DNA of 64,000 nucleotides, taken from the NCBI GenBank assembly GCA_963715655.1, contig OY970262.1, forward strand, positions 992,001 through 1,056,000, given 5' to 3'. The notes below the pieces were generated by a model. The model worked only from the letters and a program-made list of their open reading frames with translations. It was not told the DNA's origin and searched no databases. This document shows, one piece after another, positions 42,618-51,580 of this stretch. This DNA is from JANQPD01 sp963715655. Lineage in GTDB: Bacteria; Bacteroidota; Bacteroidia; Flavobacteriales; Schleiferiaceae. Position 1 is the first letter of the stretch. Every line of letters starts with the position of its first letter. Position numbers and translations under genes: made by a program.

Positions 42618-44678
42618 CTAGTTACTTCCAACTTTTCTTTCTGTATCTAACGACTGCGCTAACTGCGCCAATCGAATAAATTCACCTCTATAACCGTAAA
42701 CATCTTTTCCCTTACTGGCTTTGGCCAATTCAATTACTTTAACGTAATCGCTGTTTCCCACATATTCTGAATGTTTTAGCAACATTCCGAGCTGCAAAAC
42801 AGCACATGTAAAGTCAAAATCTACTTTTTCTTTTACCTGCGCAGTAGATGATACTATATGCACTTGCAGTTTACTTTTTCTAGCTTCTGGCTCTTTGTAG
42901 CGCAGTTTTACAGTTGCAATTTCACCACTATCAGCCATGGGCAGAGCAACAGTTTCTTGGTATTTTAAGTCATCTACCTTTAAAATTTCTGAATCATTCT
43001 GCTTATTTTTAAAAGGAATAATTTCGTACAAGGCAGTAACACTATGTCCGCTACCAATATCACCGGCATCTTTACTATCATCATTAAAATCCTCATCGGC
43101 TAGCAACCTATTTTCATACCCAATTAAGCGGTACGCCAATACTGTTTTAGGATTAAATTCTATTTGAAACTTAGCATCTTTTGCAACGGTATAAAGGCTT
43201 GCGCCCATTTCGGTAACGAGTACTTTTTGCGCTTCCATCAAGTTATCAATATAGGCGTAGTTTCCATTACCGTGGTTCGCCAATTGCTCCATTTTCCCAT
43301 CTTGATAGTTACCTGTTCCAAAACCCAAAACTGTTAAGAAAATGCCGCTAGCTCTTTTTTCTTCAATAAGTTTTATAAGATCAGATTGGCTGCTAACCCC
43401 AACGTTGAAATCACCATCCGTAGCTAATATTACACGATTATTCGCTTCTTTGTCAAAATGCTTTTGTGCGGTATTGTAAGCTAGTGTAATTCCCGCGCCT
43501 CCCGCAGTGCTGCCCCCAGCTTGTAATTGGTCAATGGCCGATAAAATTTCGGATTTGTCTTTACCACTGGTTGGTTTTAAAACCAATCCGCTTGCAGAGG
43601 CATATACTACAATGCTAATTCTATCTTCATTACGCATATTCTTTACCAAAAGGCGTAAGGACTTTTTCAATAATGGAAGTTTATTTGCATCGTTCATGCT
43701 ACCTGAAACATCAATTAGAAAAACCAGATTATTGGGCGGTAGTGCATCAAGCTCAAGCTTTTCTGTTTGAATACCTACGCGTAACAATTGATGCTCCGGT
43801 TTCCAAGGGCAAGGAGCAATTTCTGTAAGCACTCCAAACTTTTCATCACCTTTAGGTTGAGGGTAGTTATAGCTAAAGTAATTGACCATTTCTTCAATAC
43901 GAACAGCATCTTTTGGAGGTAAATAACCATCAGTTAAAAACCGTCTAACATTAGCATAACCTGCCACATCTACATCACTTGAAAAAGTGCTTAAGGGTGT
44001 TTTGTTTACCATTTTAAAAGGCATCTCGGTAGTGCTGTTGTATTGTTCACCATCGGCTGTGGCACGAGTTTCTACAGAATAACCTAGTTGTAAAAGCATT
44101 GCTTTATCAAGATTACCACGCACTTTTACGCCATCAATAAAATATACAGTGCCTTCTTCACGAGCTCCTCTAATTTTAGTAGTACCATTTGCATTGTTGG
44201 TTACACCGGCAGCCTGTGCAGCAACCGAACCAACATTGCGCACTGCCATATTTTGAATATCGTTTGCGGAAATAACAGTACTAGTTCTACCACTTTCAAT
44301 TAATGGACGCTCATACGTAACGACAACTTCTTGTAATGTTGAAGTCTCTTCCTGTAACGTAAAGTTTATAATAGTAGGAGCGTTAGGTGATACTACAACC
44401 CCGGTTTTTACCGCTTTGGCAAACCCAATAGAAGTTACTTCAATTCTCCACATTCCTGCAGGAACAGGGTTTATATTGTAGTTTCCATCAAAGTCGGTTA
44501 CACCTTGGGCTATTTGCGCGCTAGCGGAATCTAAAATTACAACGTTGGCGCTTAAGGCAGGTAAGCCGGAACTTTTTTCTAAGACTTGTCCTTTAATACT
44601 GCCCGGTCTTGTTTGGGCTTGGATGGCAAACGCAAGGCAACATGCGGATACCAGCATAATTTTGAATAGTGATTTCAT
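42618..44678 (-). CDS. plug-like domain fused to YfbK-like von Willebrand factor A protein
   Basis: 686 residues from ATG 44678, which gives a clean signal peptide (MKSLFKIMLVSACCLAFAIQ); an ATG 45 bases upstream would place it internally. The order is carboxypeptidase-regulatory-like domain (about 27-108), a TonB-plug-like segment (about 120-187, TVYFIDGVKVRG) without any barrel, a VWA N-terminal region (about 230-275), the VWA domain with MIDAS D323-x-S-G-S, and a DUF3520-like C-terminus. YfbK-type proteins are of unknown function; the MIDAS implies divalent-metal-dependent protein binding in the envelope. A strong terminator follows. Confidence 0.85.
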   Translation of the reverse strand: MKSLFKIMLVSACCLAFAIQAQTRPGSIKGQVLEKSSGLPALSANVVILDSASAQIAQGVTDFDGNYNINPVPAGMWRIEVTSIGFAKAVKTGVVVSPNAPTIINFTLQEETSTLQEVVVTYERPLIESGRTSTVISANDIQNMAVRNVGSVAAQAAGVTNNANGTTKIRGAREEGTVYFIDGVKVRGNLDKAMLLQLGYSVETRATADGEQYNSTTEMPFKMVNKTPLSTFSSDVDVAGYANVRRFLTDGYLPPKDAVRIEEMVNYFSYNYPQPKGDEKFGVLTEIAPCPWKPEHQLLRVGIQTEKLELDALPPNNLVFLIDVSGSMNDANKLPLLKKSLRLLVKNMRNEDRISIVVYASASGLVLKPTSGKDKSEILSAIDQLQAGGSTAGGAGITLAYNTAQKHFDKEANNRVILATDGDFNVGVSSQSDLIKLIEEKRASGIFLTVLGFGTGNYQDGKMEQLANHGNGNYAYIDNLMEAQKVLVTEMGASLYTVAKDAKFQIEFNPKTVLAYRLIGYENRLLADEDFNDDSKDAGDIGSGHSVTALYEIIPFKNKQNDSEILKVDDLKYQETVALPMADSGEIATVKLRYKEPEARKSKLQVHIVSSTAQVKEKVDFDFTCAVLQLGMLLKHSEYVGNSDYVKVIELAKASKGKDVYGYRGEFIRLAQLAQSLDTERKVGSN

Positions 44679-44920
44679 AACGATAGCTTTAACATTAAAC
44701 ATGAATGACAAAGGGCTATCCAATAGAATCTGCGCAGAAAATAGAGGGGAATGCTCTTATGGTTATAGAATAGAATTTATGAAAATGGTTGCCTGATGAA
44801 AAAAGAAAATCGCTGTTTACAGAAATTATAAACCTTGTAAAGCTCTAAATTAAAATCTGTTATTGAAAAGAAATTAGGAAGGGACATAGTTTAAAAAAAA
44901 ACTAATCTTGACTAAAATTG

Positions 44921-45685
44921 CTAAAGCGTAACTTTATTAATCTCATGAATTATTTCTGAAAAATTTTTGCTTAAGCTAATTGAGGTGGTTTCTACCAATA
45001 TGGCATTTAATGAGGATACTGATTTAAAGTAAGGTACTTTTATGCCAAGTTTTTCAAAATTGGTAACGGGTGCATTTCCTATGGTGCTGCCACTATTCAA
45101 AATATCACCTAAGCGATTAGTCATTTTATAATTCACAATAGTGGTTGCTTCGCCACCTAAAATATCGTTTCCATGATTAGATACTACCACGACATAAACC
45201 AAAATTGGTATGGCATAAATTTGTGTCCAATCTTTAAAATTAGCAGCACAATCTATCTCTTCTAAATGAAGCGCAAGAAAGATATCGGCTGAATCAGGAT
45301 TTTGGGTTAAGGTGTAATTACACTTATACTGTGCTTCTCGTGCAAAGCCGTCAATCAAAAACTTATTTGGGCTTTCGGTGGCACCGGCAGAGTCGTAAGC
45401 AGCACTAAAATTGCTACTGTGATATGTATAAAACAAAAGTGGCAAGAGCATAGAACTTTGCTTAAACGTTTTTTTAGGAAAGCTGGTGGGGGAAGCAACA
45501 GAATCTTGAAAGACAAAAAGTTTTAAAGGCTGCTTACTTACATAGCCATTATTCTCAATTAAATAATTGTGCGTTGCGCGCTCAGAAACTAACTGTTTTT
45601 TAAAAGCTTTGGAACTGCTGCAACTGTATAAAGTGAAAAATAGCGCTAGTAGTGCTAAATATTTAGTATAAGTGATGTCGTACAT
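44921..45685 (-). CDS. hypothetical lipoprotein A of the 45-48 kb cluster
   Basis: 254 residues with lipobox TLYSC and C22. No family is recognised. A hydrophobic run at about 162-170 (AIPILVYVVVV) may be a buried strand or a membrane-touching helix. An amphipathic C-terminus (SLSKNFSEIIHEINKVTL) follows. Its first 23 bases overlap the end of the preceding lipoprotein gene, so the two are translationally coupled and probably act together. The 242 bases after it to the VWA gene start hold nothing recognisable. Confidence 0.6.
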   Translation of the reverse strand: MYDITYTKYLALLALFFTLYSCSSSKAFKKQLVSERATHNYLIENNGYVSKQPLKLFVFQDSVASPTSFPKKTFKQSSMLLPLLFYTYHSSNFSAAYDSAGATESPNKFLIDGFAREAQYKCNYTLTQNPDSADIFLALHLEEIDCAANFKDWTQIYAIPILVYVVVVSNHGNDILGGEATTIVNYKMTNRLGDILNSGSTIGNAPVTNFEKLGIKVPYFKSVSSLNAILVETTSISLSKNFSEIIHEINKVTL

Positions 45686-46175
45686 ATTGGTAGCGGATTT
45701 TTATTAGATCACAAATAAGTACATCAGTACAGGAGTTAAGTAAATCTTGGTAAGCACTGTAATAATCTTTTTCGTCTTTTAACTCCAAAGCGCAATCAAG
45801 CATCAGTAATTTGGCCTGGATAAAATTACGATCCGCTTCATAGGCTAATTGAAAATGTAATTTTGCAGTGCTGTAATCCCTTTCTTTAAAATAATAAAGT
45901 CCCTTAAATAAGTGATTTTCTTGCGGTAGTGTTAGTTGCGCTGCATATTTTTGAATGGGCTCAGGTCTGTAAGCATGCAAATCACGGATAGCCAATTTTA
46001 AACTTGTACTAAACGTTTCTTCAATAATAATGTATTTGGCAAAATTTTTATCCTCTAGCTTACCTTCGTATTCATGATACTCTATAATTTCATGAAAATC
46101 AGGCATAAGTGGCGCGCATCCTGTAAAAAAACATAAGCACACCACAAGCTTAAAACCATGTTTTATGCGTTTCAT
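45663..46175 (-). CDS. TPR-like hypothetical lipoprotein B
   Basis: 170 residues with lipobox FFTGC and C20. Residues ~85-130 read as TPR-like helices (HLFKGLYYFKERDYSTAKLHFQLAYEADRNF), suggesting a protein-contact module at the membrane. No specific family is recognised. It overlaps the downstream lipoprotein gene by 23 bases and lies 32 bases after the T9SS protein gene. Function is unknown. Confidence 0.65.
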   Translation of the reverse strand: MKRIKHGFKLVVCLCFFTGCAPLMPDFHEIIEYHEYEGKLEDKNFAKYIIIEETFSTSLKLAIRDLHAYRPEPIQKYAAQLTLPQENHLFKGLYYFKERDYSTAKLHFQLAYEADRNFIQAKLLMLDCALELKDEKDYYSAYQDLLNSCTDVLICDLIKIRYQYVRHHLY

Positions 46176-46207
46176 TTTATAATTTTTTACTTTACAAAAA
46201 CATACTA

Positions 46208-47140
46208 CTATTGAACAAATAACTTGGCTTGCGCAATAACCTGTTCGTTTTCGGAAATAAGTATTTGGTGCATTCCTTTCGGAAGATCACTAAGATTAAA
46301 TTTTAGTTTATCTCCAATAAATGGAGTTTTAAAAATTAAACCTCCGATAGTATTGTAAATGGAAAGTACACCGTTATGCACATATTTTCCATTAGGTAAA
46401 GTAATGGTAGCGTATGTATTGCTTGGATTTGGAAAAATAACTGCTTTTAGTATGTTTTGCTCCGTTAAGTTGCTACACGCACCGCTGTTATCTACAATTA
46501 TTTCATCAATCATCCAACCATCTTTGCTGTTTTGTACACTATCTGAAACAAAGGTGAACCTAAGGTAATATTCAAAAGGTTTCTTAATGGCAAAGCACGG
46601 AAATAGTATGGAGGAGGTTTTCCAACCGCTTGAGTTTCCGCTGAAGCCCACATTACTATTGGTCAGCGAGTCTGCTGTGCTGTAAAACCCAGAGGTACTG
46701 ATGCCATAAGGATTGCTAGTGCCAAAAAAGGTGGTATTTCCTGCGCTCATTTGCCCAGTAGTGTCGATAAGCAACAGCCATGTTTTTCCGCTATCTGCGG
46801 ATGCTTCTACATAACCGCCATCAAAAAGACTATCTGTGTTAAAGCGATGTTTAAAAGTAATGGATGGGCCACCACCAAAAAGTTCAAAACCAAGGGTAAA
46901 GCTTGATTTATTGTTAATTGGATATACATTGATGGTGTCGGTTACCATCGCTCTATTGCCCGCAAAAGCTGAATCAAAAATAGCTTTACTAGGCATGCCT
47001 ATTTGCCAAATGTTACTAGGATTAGCGGTATCAATAAAAATTACGGTGTCGGGTTTATTAAAAACTAAGGTATCACGCACTAATTGCGCTTGTAAGCCAA
47101 AACTAATTATAAAAAGCAGGACGGTAATTTTACGTTTCAT
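46208..47140 (-). CDS. T9SS-secreted protein with jelly-roll-like region
   Basis: 310 residues with a signal peptide (1-18, ending LQAQ) and a central all-beta region whose end (YLRFTFVSDSVQNSKDGWMIDEIIVDN) resembles the carbohydrate-binding or MAM-like modules often found in Bacteroidota secreted proteins. The last ~80 residues are a T9SS type A sorting domain (AVIFPNPSNTYATI, then LPKGMHQILI and LFVQ). It is probably surface-displayed. It lies among three lipoprotein genes on the same strand, the only T9SS client of that cluster. Confidence 0.85.
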   Translation of the reverse strand: MKRKITVLLFIISFGLQAQLVRDTLVFNKPDTVIFIDTANPSNIWQIGMPSKAIFDSAFAGNRAMVTDTINVYPINNKSSFTLGFELFGGGPSITFKHRFNTDSLFDGGYVEASADSGKTWLLLIDTTGQMSAGNTTFFGTSNPYGISTSGFYSTADSLTNSNVGFSGNSSGWKTSSILFPCFAIKKPFEYYLRFTFVSDSVQNSKDGWMIDEIIVDNSGACSNLTEQNILKAVIFPNPSNTYATITLPNGKYVHNGVLSIYNTIGGLIFKTPFIGDKLKFNLSDLPKGMHQILISENEQVIAQAKLFVQ

Positions 47141-47232
47141 TGGGTTAAATTAAGATTGAAAGTTGAACGGTTTAATATACTAATTCAGGAGGTATTAAAA
47201 ACGGTTGCTTAACAAAAGCATATTTTTAGAAA

Positions 47233-47742
47233 TTACCCAAGTACTGCACCTAATCCCAATAAAGCTATTAGCGCAATAAAGAGACCAATGAAAATTCCAC
47301 TACCCAAGCCTCCCCTTGCTTTGGCAGGAGCAGCGCGCATGGAGGAAAACTCTTTTTCAATGGCTAAAAGCATATCCAAATCAAAGTTACCTGGTGCTTT
47401 GTTATAAAAACTTACGGTATATGTGCAAAACTGTGGATTGGTTTCCAAATCTAAAAGTGCAATGTTAGCACCAAGATTACACGCTTCTTGGCGTATTTCG
47501 GTTTTTACCGTTTCGTAGCCACAGTTGTTCGCTCTAGTTTTAATCACCAGCTTACCCAGATACAAACTGTCGGGTAATACCTCATTACTTGTCTTCTTAT
47601 CTAGCAACACCATATAACAAGATCTTAAATCCTTGTCGAAACTGGCTTGATCGTACCCAAGGCGCTCACTCGTATAGGTGCTAGCACAAGCTGTTATAAG
47701 CAAGATTGTAAATAATGAGCAGGTTAATTTTAGGTAGTTCAT
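47233..47742 (-). CDS. hypothetical lipoprotein with C-terminal membrane helix
   Basis: 169 residues with lipobox LITAC and C19. A second hydrophobic stretch at about 147-168 (GIFIGLFIALIALLGLGAVL) follows a basic Ala/Gly-rich spacer, so the protein may be anchored at both ends. Four Cys residues in the middle may form disulfides. No family is recognised. The gene starts seven bases after fbp ends and leads toward the T9SS and lipoprotein genes. Confidence 0.65.
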   Translation of the reverse strand: MNYLKLTCSLFTILLITACASTYTSERLGYDQASFDKDLRSCYMVLLDKKTSNEVLPDSLYLGKLVIKTRANNCGYETVKTEIRQEACNLGANIALLDLETNPQFCTYTVSFYNKAPGNFDLDMLLAIEKEFSSMRAAPAKARGGLGSGIFIGLFIALIALLGLGAVLG

Positions 47743-47749
47743 TGGTAAT

Positions 47750-48763
47750 TTATGCTTTATATTTTGCCATAAATTCTTCCGCTTTTTCTACCATTTTTTT
47801 GCTTCCACAGAAAAACGGAACCCGCTGATGCAGTTCTTCAGGTTTTATTTCCATAATACGCATAAAGCCGTCCGTTGCCTTTCCCCCCGCTTGTTCTATT
47901 AAAAAAGCCATCGGGTTGCACTCATATAATAAACGTAACTTTCCTTTAGGAGCTTTCGTTCCGGTAGGATAAATGTAAATACCACCTTTTGTTAAATTTC
48001 TATGAAAATCGGCCACTAAAGAACCAATGTAGCGCGAAGTTAATGGGCGGTTGGTGCTTTCATCTAATTCCTGTACCCACTTAATATATTGTTTTACACC
48101 CTCCGGAAAGTGAATGTAATTACCTTCATTTATACTATAAATTTTACCATCGGCAGGGGCTTTCATGTTTGGGTGCGATAGAAAGAAAGAACCAATACCC
48201 GGATCGTACGTAAAGCCATTTACACCATTTCCGGTGGTATATACGAGCATGGTTGAAGTTCCATAAATTAAATAACCTGCGGCTACTTGTTTGTCGCCCG
48301 GCTGTAAAAAATCTTCTAAAACTGCGGGGCTTCCAGAGGGACTAATCCTTCTATAAATACTAAAAATAGTACCTACAGAAACATTTACATCAATATTACT
48401 ACTCCCGTCAAGCGGATCAATTAATACTACATATTTGGCATCCTTATGCATCGGTTCATTAAAGCTTACAAAATCTTCCATTTCTTCACTTCCTATTCCA
48501 CAAATTTCGCCACGGTTGCGTAAGGTGCTAATAAACATGTCATTAGCTAGTACATCTAATTTCATTTGGTCTTCGCCCTGCACATTTTCCTGACCCATAG
48601 CACCGGTAATTTCTGCTAAACCTGCTTTATTAATTTCTTGGTTTACCATTTTTCCCGCTAAGCGGATAGAACTTAAAAGGGCAGATAATTCACCTTTGGC
48701 GTATGGAAAGTCTTTTTGATTTCCAATAATAAATTCGCCTAACGTGGTGTGTCTTTTCATCAT
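47750..48763 (-). CDS. fbp: class 1 fructose-1,6-bisphosphatase
   Basis: 337 residues, the standard length. The enzyme removes the 1-phosphate of fructose 1,6-bisphosphate in gluconeogenesis. The metal-binding signature DPLDGSSNID is present, with upstream GSEE and C-terminal GGKATDG motifs. There are two adjacent Met codons; the second, at 48760, is also possible. It has its own -7 box at 48784-48791. Downstream lipoprotein genes may be read through from this promoter. Confidence 0.95.
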   Translation of the reverse strand: MMKRHTTLGEFIIGNQKDFPYAKGELSALLSSIRLAGKMVNQEINKAGLAEITGAMGQENVQGEDQMKLDVLANDMFISTLRNRGEICGIGSEEMEDFVSFNEPMHKDAKYVVLIDPLDGSSNIDVNVSVGTIFSIYRRISPSGSPAVLEDFLQPGDKQVAAGYLIYGTSTMLVYTTGNGVNGFTYDPGIGSFFLSHPNMKAPADGKIYSINEGNYIHFPEGVKQYIKWVQELDESTNRPLTSRYIGSLVADFHRNLTKGGIYIYPTGTKAPKGKLRLLYECNPMAFLIEQAGGKATDGFMRIMEIKPEELHQRVPFFCGSKKMVEKAEEFMAKYKA

Positions 48764-48783
48764 AATGATTGAGATATGTGTGG

Positions 48784-48791
48784 CAAATGTA
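48784..48791 (-). promoter_or_regulatory. TAnnTTTG -7 box for fbp
   Basis: TACATTTG on the minus strand lies 20 bases before the fbp start. Confidence 0.55.
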
Positions 48792-48828
48792 AGATAACGG
48801 AGGTTTTATCTTCATTAAAATACCGATA

Positions 48829-48841
48829 ACCTGAGTTCGAT
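48829..48841. repeat. solo MITE/IS-type terminal repeat
   Basis: ACCTGAGTTCGAT is identical to the ends of the element at 41538-41733. No partner was found within 800 bases downstream other than the IS ends. Confidence 0.55.
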
Positions 48842-49095
48842 TTAGATATTTACACACCAGTCTGTAAACTCCTTTGAAACCAACTTATACCGTAGCATTA
48901 TCAAGCTACACATGCAGCCAAAAACTTCTTTCATCAAAAATGCCATTTTAGCGGTAGAGATTTAGGGGGCTTGTTTAATGTTTTTAATTCTTAAAATGCT
49001 GAGTATAAATGTGTTTTATTTTGGCATAAATAGAAGTCAGTTTAAATGTTTCATCATTTTGCTTGGCTAACCGTTTCAGTTAATATTTTTACCGC

Positions 49096-49392
49096 ATGAA
49101 ATTAAATTCTGCATTAGGCATACTTCGCATGTTAGCTATTTTAGAAGGGATTAGTTATTTGCTTTTCGCCATAACGATGCCCATGAAGTACATGTACGGC
49201 ATTTTAGGTCCTAATATGATAGTAGGCATGGCACATGGTTTTTTATTTTTAGCGTATGTTTTAATGTGTTTAGTGTGTGCTTACAAACTTAAATGGCGCT
49301 TTACTATTACATTTTTGGCTTTACTTGCTTCGCTTATTCCTTTTGGAACATTTGTAGCCGATGCTAAGATTTTTAAAAAGATGCAGCGTTAA
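49096..49392 (+). CDS. DUF3817 membrane protein
   Basis: 98 residues with three predicted membrane helices. The start (LGILRMLAILEGISYLLF), PMKYMYG and the HGFLFLAYV segment match DUF3817, a small integral membrane family of unknown function. Monocistronic, divergent from fbp, and the last gene before the IS-disrupted barrel. Confidence 0.85.
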   Translation: MKLNSALGILRMLAILEGISYLLFAITMPMKYMYGILGPNMIVGMAHGFLFLAYVLMCLVCAYKLKWRFTITFLALLASLIPFGTFVADAKIFKKMQR

Positions 49393-49631
49393 TAAACGTT
49401 ACGCTTAGCAATGCTAAAAACTATAGCCAACGCCCACAGTAGGTATTAGAAGTAGTTGGAGTGTTGTAAATGGAAATGTAGTCATACGAAATCGAATCCT
49501 TACAGGCCTGCCTAAAATTCTATAATTTACGGTAATTGGAAGTGCGATGTTAAATCCAACTTTAGACCAAGTTGCGGTGCGAAAACCAAAACCTATTTGT
49601 CCGGAAAACGGGTTTGAAACATAAAATAACC

Positions 49632-49638
49632 TAAACTG
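49632..49638. repeat. target-site duplication, left copy
   Basis: TAAACTG directly precedes the IS; the same heptamer follows the IS at 50660-50666. Confidence 0.85.
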
Positions 49639-50659
49639 ACGTGAGTTCGACCTAAGGAAGAGTTATTGAAGGGAGCATATCTTGGATTATCACCGAAGGC
49701 TTAGATTCAAGAAAACTATATGCAGTGAGTCCTGCCACTAGATTTCCTATGAAGTTATCAAATGACCGATGCCTAGAGTGCTCTATTTGGCAGATGTTCT
49801 TGAGTACATCGTTTATGGATTCTATTACCGCTCTTTTGCGTAGGATTACGCGATCCATAAACTCCATTGGTTTTCGCTTCATGTTCTTCCTTACTTTGGT
49901 TATCAGGTGTATACCGTCTACAAACAATTTATCAAAGAGGTCTTTTCCCAAGTAGCCCTTATCCCCGTATATCTTACCAAAAACCTTGTCGTGAAAGGAT
50001 TTATCTCTGAGTGGCTGCCTGTCGTCCACGTTTGCCTTGGTTATCAAAAACTCTATGATTTCTCCTTTATCATTGGTTATTAAGTGAAGTTTAAACCCAT
50101 AGAACCAGCCCATCGTGCCAAAGCTTTTCTGGGCAATGCCCTTAAAGACCCTATGCTGTTTTTCACGTTTAATATGGCTTACCTTTAGGGACGTGGAGTC
50201 TATGAAAGAAATGCCGGTGCATTTTCCCAGCGCCCTTAGCTTAAGGTAAACGGCCAGTGGTTGTATGACTTTTTTTTGCAACTCCACAAAACGGTTATAG
50301 GAGACCGTATCGGGAAAGAAATCGGCCATGTGCCTGCAAACATGGGTAATATAAAAGTGTTTTAGATTACGGTAGGACTTTAGGTGGAACAGAATCATGA
50401 TGGTCATCACCTCACTGTCGGACATCCTGAACTTACGCTTTCGCAATTTGACGGTTTGCGGGGCTGGAATGCCATAAGTTTCCAACACGTTATCATATTC
50501 TTTCATGAAATCATCGATTTGACAGAAGATTTCAATAACTTTATCATCAGTAATCATAAGAGAGGTTTTGTAGTATTTTGTTGTTTTTCAGACCTTTAAG
50601 ATACGAAAAACCTCTCTTTTCTTTCAACCTTTTTGAAGTTTTTTACATCGAACTCACGT
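49639..50659 (-). mobile_element. IS982-family insertion sequence, 1021 bp
   Basis: Perfect 12-bp terminal inverted repeats (ACGTGAGTTCGA at 49639-49650, TCGAACTCACGT at 50648-50659) enclose a single intact transposase gene. The element is flanked by a 7-bp target duplication. Size, single ORF and duplication length fit IS982. The perfect duplication suggests the insertion is not old. Confidence 0.9.
49652..50557 (-). CDS. IS982 family transposase
   Basis: 301 residues, full length. The DDE catalytic set is D120 in FIDSTSLKV, D199 in YGDKGYLG and E246 in KRAVIESINDV; the WFYGFKLHLI block between them is typical of IS982. An N-terminal helical region (about 1-90) probably binds the element ends. 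No frameshift or stop is seen, so the enzyme looks functional. Transcribed in the same direction as the gene it interrupts. Confidence 0.92.
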   Translation of the reverse strand: MITDDKVIEIFCQIDDFMKEYDNVLETYGIPAPQTVKLRKRKFRMSDSEVMTIMILFHLKSYRNLKHFYITHVCRHMADFFPDTVSYNRFVELQKKVIQPLAVYLKLRALGKCTGISFIDSTSLKVSHIKREKQHRVFKGIAQKSFGTMGWFYGFKLHLITNDKGEIIEFLITKANVDDRQPLRDKSFHDKVFGKIYGDKGYLGKDLFDKLFVDGIHLITKVRKNMKRKPMEFMDRVILRKRAVIESINDVLKNICQIEHSRHRSFDNFIGNLVAGLTAYSFLESKPSVIIQDMLPSITLP

Positions 50660-50666
50660 TAAACTG
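50660..50666. repeat. target-site duplication, right copy
   Basis: TAAACTG, matching 49632-49638. Confidence 0.85.
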
Positions 50667-50991
50667 ATACAGTCCTTCAAATTGATATGTTTTAGAACTA
50701 TCTAAGTTGAAAAAGCCTCCTTCATCTTTATCTATAACAATAAAGCCTAATTCAAACGTATGCTTAGCACTGCTTTTGTACAGCAGCTCATAATCTAAAG
50801 CAAATACCTGCGGCCAAGCGCTAAAGATTAGGGTAGATTGCGCGTTTTTAGATTGTGCTGTGCAGCCTAAACTAATAGGTATTTAAAGACTAAGGAGTAT
50901 TTTTTTTAATGTGCAACTGGTAAAGAGATTTTTAATGTGCCTTAAAACTTTATAAGATACGGCACTGATAAAGAAAAATTAAAAGCCGGCT

Positions 50992-51480
50992 TTAAAAATT
51001 GTATCCAATACCGATAGAAGGAATAATTTGATAACCAAAGGAGCCAAAAAATAGATTGGTAAGCCTTAAGCGGGATGTAAAAGTGCCGTTGCCCATCAGA
51101 TTATATTGAAGGGTAAAAGGTAAAGAAATATAGCCCCCATCTTGAGTGTAGCCAAATTCATTTCCTGCAGATCTATATCCAATACCCACTTGCGTTGTAA
51201 TGCCCCGGGCATTGCTTAAAAAGGTGTAATGGTATAATAGTTCTATTTGATAAATGGTATTAGTACCAAAATCTGGAATAATATCATATTCATACCTACT
51301 GTTTACAAATAATCCAGCCTCAAAACTGTGAATCATTTTTGAATCTACAAACCGTTGATAATCTAAAGAAAATAATCTAGGCGCATAGCTAGCGGTAAGT
51401 ACATTGTTTTGTGCATCGATTTGGTTCATGCCGCCTAACAATAAAATGGCAAGCAGCGCACCGACACGTAGGTTTTTCAT
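50992..51480 (-). CDS. small outer-membrane beta-barrel protein, paralogue of the disrupted gene
   Basis: 162 residues with a signal peptide (1-23, ending IDAQ) and amphipathic strands (LFSLDYQRF, HSFEAGLFVNS, TTQVGIGYRSAG) ending in IGYNF with a terminal Phe. It is the intact relative of the barrel gene interrupted at 49639, which lies directly downstream on the same strand; the pair probably arose by tandem duplication. No named family is recognised. The -7 box is at 51506-51513. Confidence 0.75.
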   Translation of the reverse strand: MKNLRVGALLAILLLGGMNQIDAQNNVLTASYAPRLFSLDYQRFVDSKMIHSFEAGLFVNSRYEYDIIPDFGTNTIYQIELLYHYTFLSNARGITTQVGIGYRSAGNEFGYTQDGGYISLPFTLQYNLMGNGTFTSRLRLTNLFFGSFGYQIIPSIGIGYNF

Positions 51481-51505
51481 AGTAATTTGGTATATAAAGG
51501 AAACA

Positions 51506-51513
51506 CAAAAGTA
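51506..51513 (-). promoter_or_regulatory. TAnnTTTG -7 box for the intact barrel gene
   Basis: TACTTTTG on the minus strand lies 25 bases before the start codon. Confidence 0.5.
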
Positions 51514-51580
51514 TAGTGTACCATTAAAAATTAAAGCACCAGCCTATATCATTCTAAAGATATTTTTCCCACAAATCCAA

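Larger units (their letters stand above)
48764..49095. other. 332-bp divergent intergenic region
   Basis: It holds the fbp -7 box at 48784-48791 and a solo 13-bp MITE/IS-type end at 48829-48841. I see nothing else; no clear promoter for the DUF3817 gene. Confidence 0.6.
49414..50909 (-). pseudogene. outer-membrane barrel gene disrupted by IS982-family element
   Basis: On the minus strand, from 50880 down to 50660, one frame reads CTAQSKNAQ, then FALDYELLYKSS and LYQF. After removing the IS and one TAAACTG copy, the same frame continues RLFYVSNPFSG through TVGVGYSF and stops with TAG at 49414-49416. The joined product resembles the intact neighbour at 50992-51480 (FALDYE versus FSLDYQ; PTVGVGYSF versus PSIGIGYNF). 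Upstream, a signal-peptide-like KKILLSL is followed by an in-frame TAA at 50883-50885 and no ATG is found, so the gene carries point damage in addition to the IS. Confidence 0.82.
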
